6,725 nt of DNA from positions 1-6,725 of the forward strand of contig JBFKPQ010000129.1 of the NCBI GenBank assembly GCA_041628225.1. Reading direction: 5' to 3'. This DNA is from JBFKPQ01 sp041628225 (lineage in GTDB: Bacteria > Actinomycetota > Acidimicrobiia > Spongiisociales > JAENVV01). Positions 5,845 through 6,725 of this stretch are shown one piece after another. The notes under the pieces were generated by a model. The model ran no database searches. It had not been told where the DNA came from and was given only the letters and a program-made list of their open reading frames with translations. Each line of letters begins with the position of its first letter. The stretch's first letter is position 1. Position numbers and translations under genes: made by a program.

Positions 5845-6725
5845 GCGGCTTCGTACCGTATCGCCCCGACCGCATTCCCCCCGACGACGTCGTGGCGAGG
5901 GCCCGAGCCTTCTATGAACACATGGACGGGCGACGGTCCGTCCGGATGTTCTCGGCCGATCCGGTCCCGGTCGAAGCGATCGAGTGCGCCATCCGGACGG
6001 CGTCGACCGCTCCGTCCGGCGCCCACCGCCAACCGTGGACGTTCGTGGTCATCGGAGATCCCGACATCAAACGACAGATCCGGGAGGCAGCCGAAGAAGA
6101 GGAGCGCGTCAACTACGAGGGCGGCCGCTTACCGCCCGATTGGCTCGAAGCGCTCGAGCCGCTCGGGACCGACTGGCACAAGGAGTTCCTCGAGACCGTC
6201 CCCTGGCTCGTCGTGCTGTTCGAACAACGGTACGGCGTCGCCGACGACGGGAGCCGCGTCAAACACTTCTACGTCAAAGAGAGCGTCGGCATCGCAGCGG
6301 GAATGTTCATCGCCGCCATCCACGACATGGGCCTGGCGACACTGCCCCATACGCCTTCGCCGATGGCGTTCCTGTCTCGGCTGCTGGAGCGACCCGACAA
6401 CGAACGCCCGTTCGCCATGTTCCCGATCGGATGGCCCGCGCCCGACTGTGAGGTACCCGATCTGCGGCGCAAGTCCCTCACCGAAATCGCGCGAATACCT
6501 GACGGCGGGCGGATCGTTCCGTATCCTGGCGGTACCAGGACCAGGGACAACTCGATGCAGACACCCATCGGAGAGATGTGGATAGACGACGGGATCTTGT
6601 GGCATCGCGTCGACAAGGAGATGATCACCGGGGTCGACGCCGAAGGCGTCCTCGACGCCGTGGCTGAGATGACGGGTGGCGTACCGATGCCCGCCATCAT
6701 CGACGTCCGATCGATCGCCTACGCC
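5841..6725 (+). CDS. Iodotyrosine deiodinase-like nitroreductase family protein, 3' partial
   Basis: This FMN protein closely resembles iodotyrosine deiodinase, which reductively removes halide from halotyrosines. Visible: RRSVR (31-35), TAPSGAHRQPWTFVV (56-70), EEEERVNY (85-92), TDWHKEF (111-117), GLATLPHTP (about 166-172) and PDLRRKSLTEI (206-216). Human lid residues Glu157, Tyr161 and Lys182, which hold the substrate zwitterion, align with E88, Y92 and K114, and flavin-contacting Thr239 with T171. The start is a TTG at 5841 overlapping the upstream stop by 4 bp (TTGA), with GAGGT at 5830-5834; ATG 5922 would cut off the N-terminal helix. The deiodinase domain should end near residue 220 (about 6500), but no stop occurs: the frame stays open to the window edge through a 19-residue linker and a second, STAS-like segment. 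Either a fusion or a missed stop or frameshift; see the separate entry for 6555-6725. Confidence 0.85.
   Translation, partial: MSGFVPYRPDRIPPDDVVARARAFYEHMDGRRSVRMFSADPVPVEAIECAIRTASTAPSGAHRQPWTFVVIGDPDIKRQIREAAEEEERVNYEGGRLPPDWLEALEPLGTDWHKEFLETVPWLVVLFEQRYGVADDGSRVKHFYVKESVGIAAGMFIAAIHDMGLATLPHTPSPMAFLSRLLERPDNERPFAMFPIGWPAPDCEVPDLRRKSLTEIARIPDGGRIVPYPGGTRTRDNSMQTPIGEMWIDDGILWHRVDKEMITGVDAEGVLDAVAEMTGGVPMPAIIDVRSIAYA
6499..6527 (+). promoter_or_regulatory. Promoter-like sequence before the STAS-like segment
   Basis: CTGACG (6499-6504) and TATCCT (6522-6527) each match four of six consensus bases and are 17 bp apart. Transcription would start near 6533, about 20 nt before ATG 6555. It sits exactly where the deiodinase domain should have ended, which favours a true gene boundary. 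Such matches also arise by chance. Confidence 0.35.
6524..6540. repeat. Small inverted repeat over the putative transcription start
   Basis: TCCTGG and CCAGGA form perfect 6 bp arms around CGGTA, and a further CCAGG follows at 6541-6545. It overlaps the -10-like box. It could be an operator or a short 5' hairpin; as it has no T-tract it is not a standard terminator. Confidence 0.35.
6555..6725 (+). other. STAS-like segment, in frame with the deiodinase-like gene; possible separate gene start at ATG 6555
   Basis: From residue 239 of the upstream frame the sequence changes character: TPIGEMWIDDGILWHRV, then VLDAVAEMTGGVPMPAIIDV before the window ends. The pattern (short N-terminal strands, an 'A...LTGG.P.P.L.D.R' core) recalls small STAS/SEC14-like actinobacterial proteins annotated as DUF7793, which usually stand alone at about 120 residues; this assignment is from memory and moderate. 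The ATG at 6555 has AGGGA at 6543-6547 seven bases before it, and a promoter-like pair lies further upstream, so it could be an independent gene. Yet it is in the same frame as the deiodinase with no stop between. Its role is unknown. Confidence 0.5.

Overview
The window is high-GC DNA with dense, mostly co-directional genes and strong G/C preference at third codon positions. Its proteins look actinobacterial: the 4-hydroxyphenylpyruvate dioxygenase resembles streptomycete enzymes, and there is a FadE-type acyl-CoA dehydrogenase. My best guess is an actinobacterium, possibly of the Acidimicrobiia; that lineage is inference from style only. I found no RNA genes, CRISPR array, insertion sequence or phage-like gene.

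Layout. Positions 1-438 hold the C-terminal end of a major facilitator superfamily transporter, cut by the left edge. It runs tail-to-tail, with a 9 bp overlap, into a minus-strand Lrp/AsnC regulator (430-918). A 113 bp divergent intergenic region (919-1031) holds a plausible promoter, two near-identical 12 bp repeats exactly 63 bp apart, and a weaker third copy midway. From there a six-gene plus-strand block runs to the right edge: 4-hydroxyphenylpyruvate dioxygenase (1032-2129), an HsaA/DszC-type flavoprotein of the acyl-CoA dehydrogenase fold (2140-3270), a FadE-type acyl-CoA dehydrogenase (3270-4382), a crotonase-family protein (4379-5164), a nitroreductase-family protein (5164-5844) and an iodotyrosine deiodinase-like flavoprotein (from 5841). 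The first junction is a 10 bp gap and all later ones overlap by 1 or 4 bp, so this is almost certainly one translationally coupled operon.

The most interesting gene is the last. It carries the fold signature and the lid residues (Glu, Tyr, Lys, plus the flavin-contacting Thr) of iodotyrosine deiodinase, the reductive dehalogenase of halotyrosines. Finding it in an operon headed by the dioxygenase that turns 4-hydroxyphenylpyruvate into homogentisate suggests a catabolic route for halogenated tyrosine or a related aromatic amino acid, perhaps under control of the divergent Lrp/AsnC protein. Its reading frame also has no stop codon where the family normally ends. It stays open into a STAS-like segment preceded by promoter-like and Shine-Dalgarno-like sequences, so it is either an unusual fusion or a misassembled or nested gene pair.

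How the genes might cooperate (inference): the dioxygenase handles the tyrosine-derived keto acid; the deiodinase-like protein removes ring halogens; the acyl-CoA dehydrogenase and crotonase act on a CoA-activated side chain or ring-cleavage product; and the HsaA-like flavoprotein hydroxylates an aromatic intermediate, possibly with reduced flavin from the nitroreductase-family protein. No homogentisate 1,2-dioxygenase or fumarylacetoacetase gene is in the window, so the route cannot be closed from this sequence.
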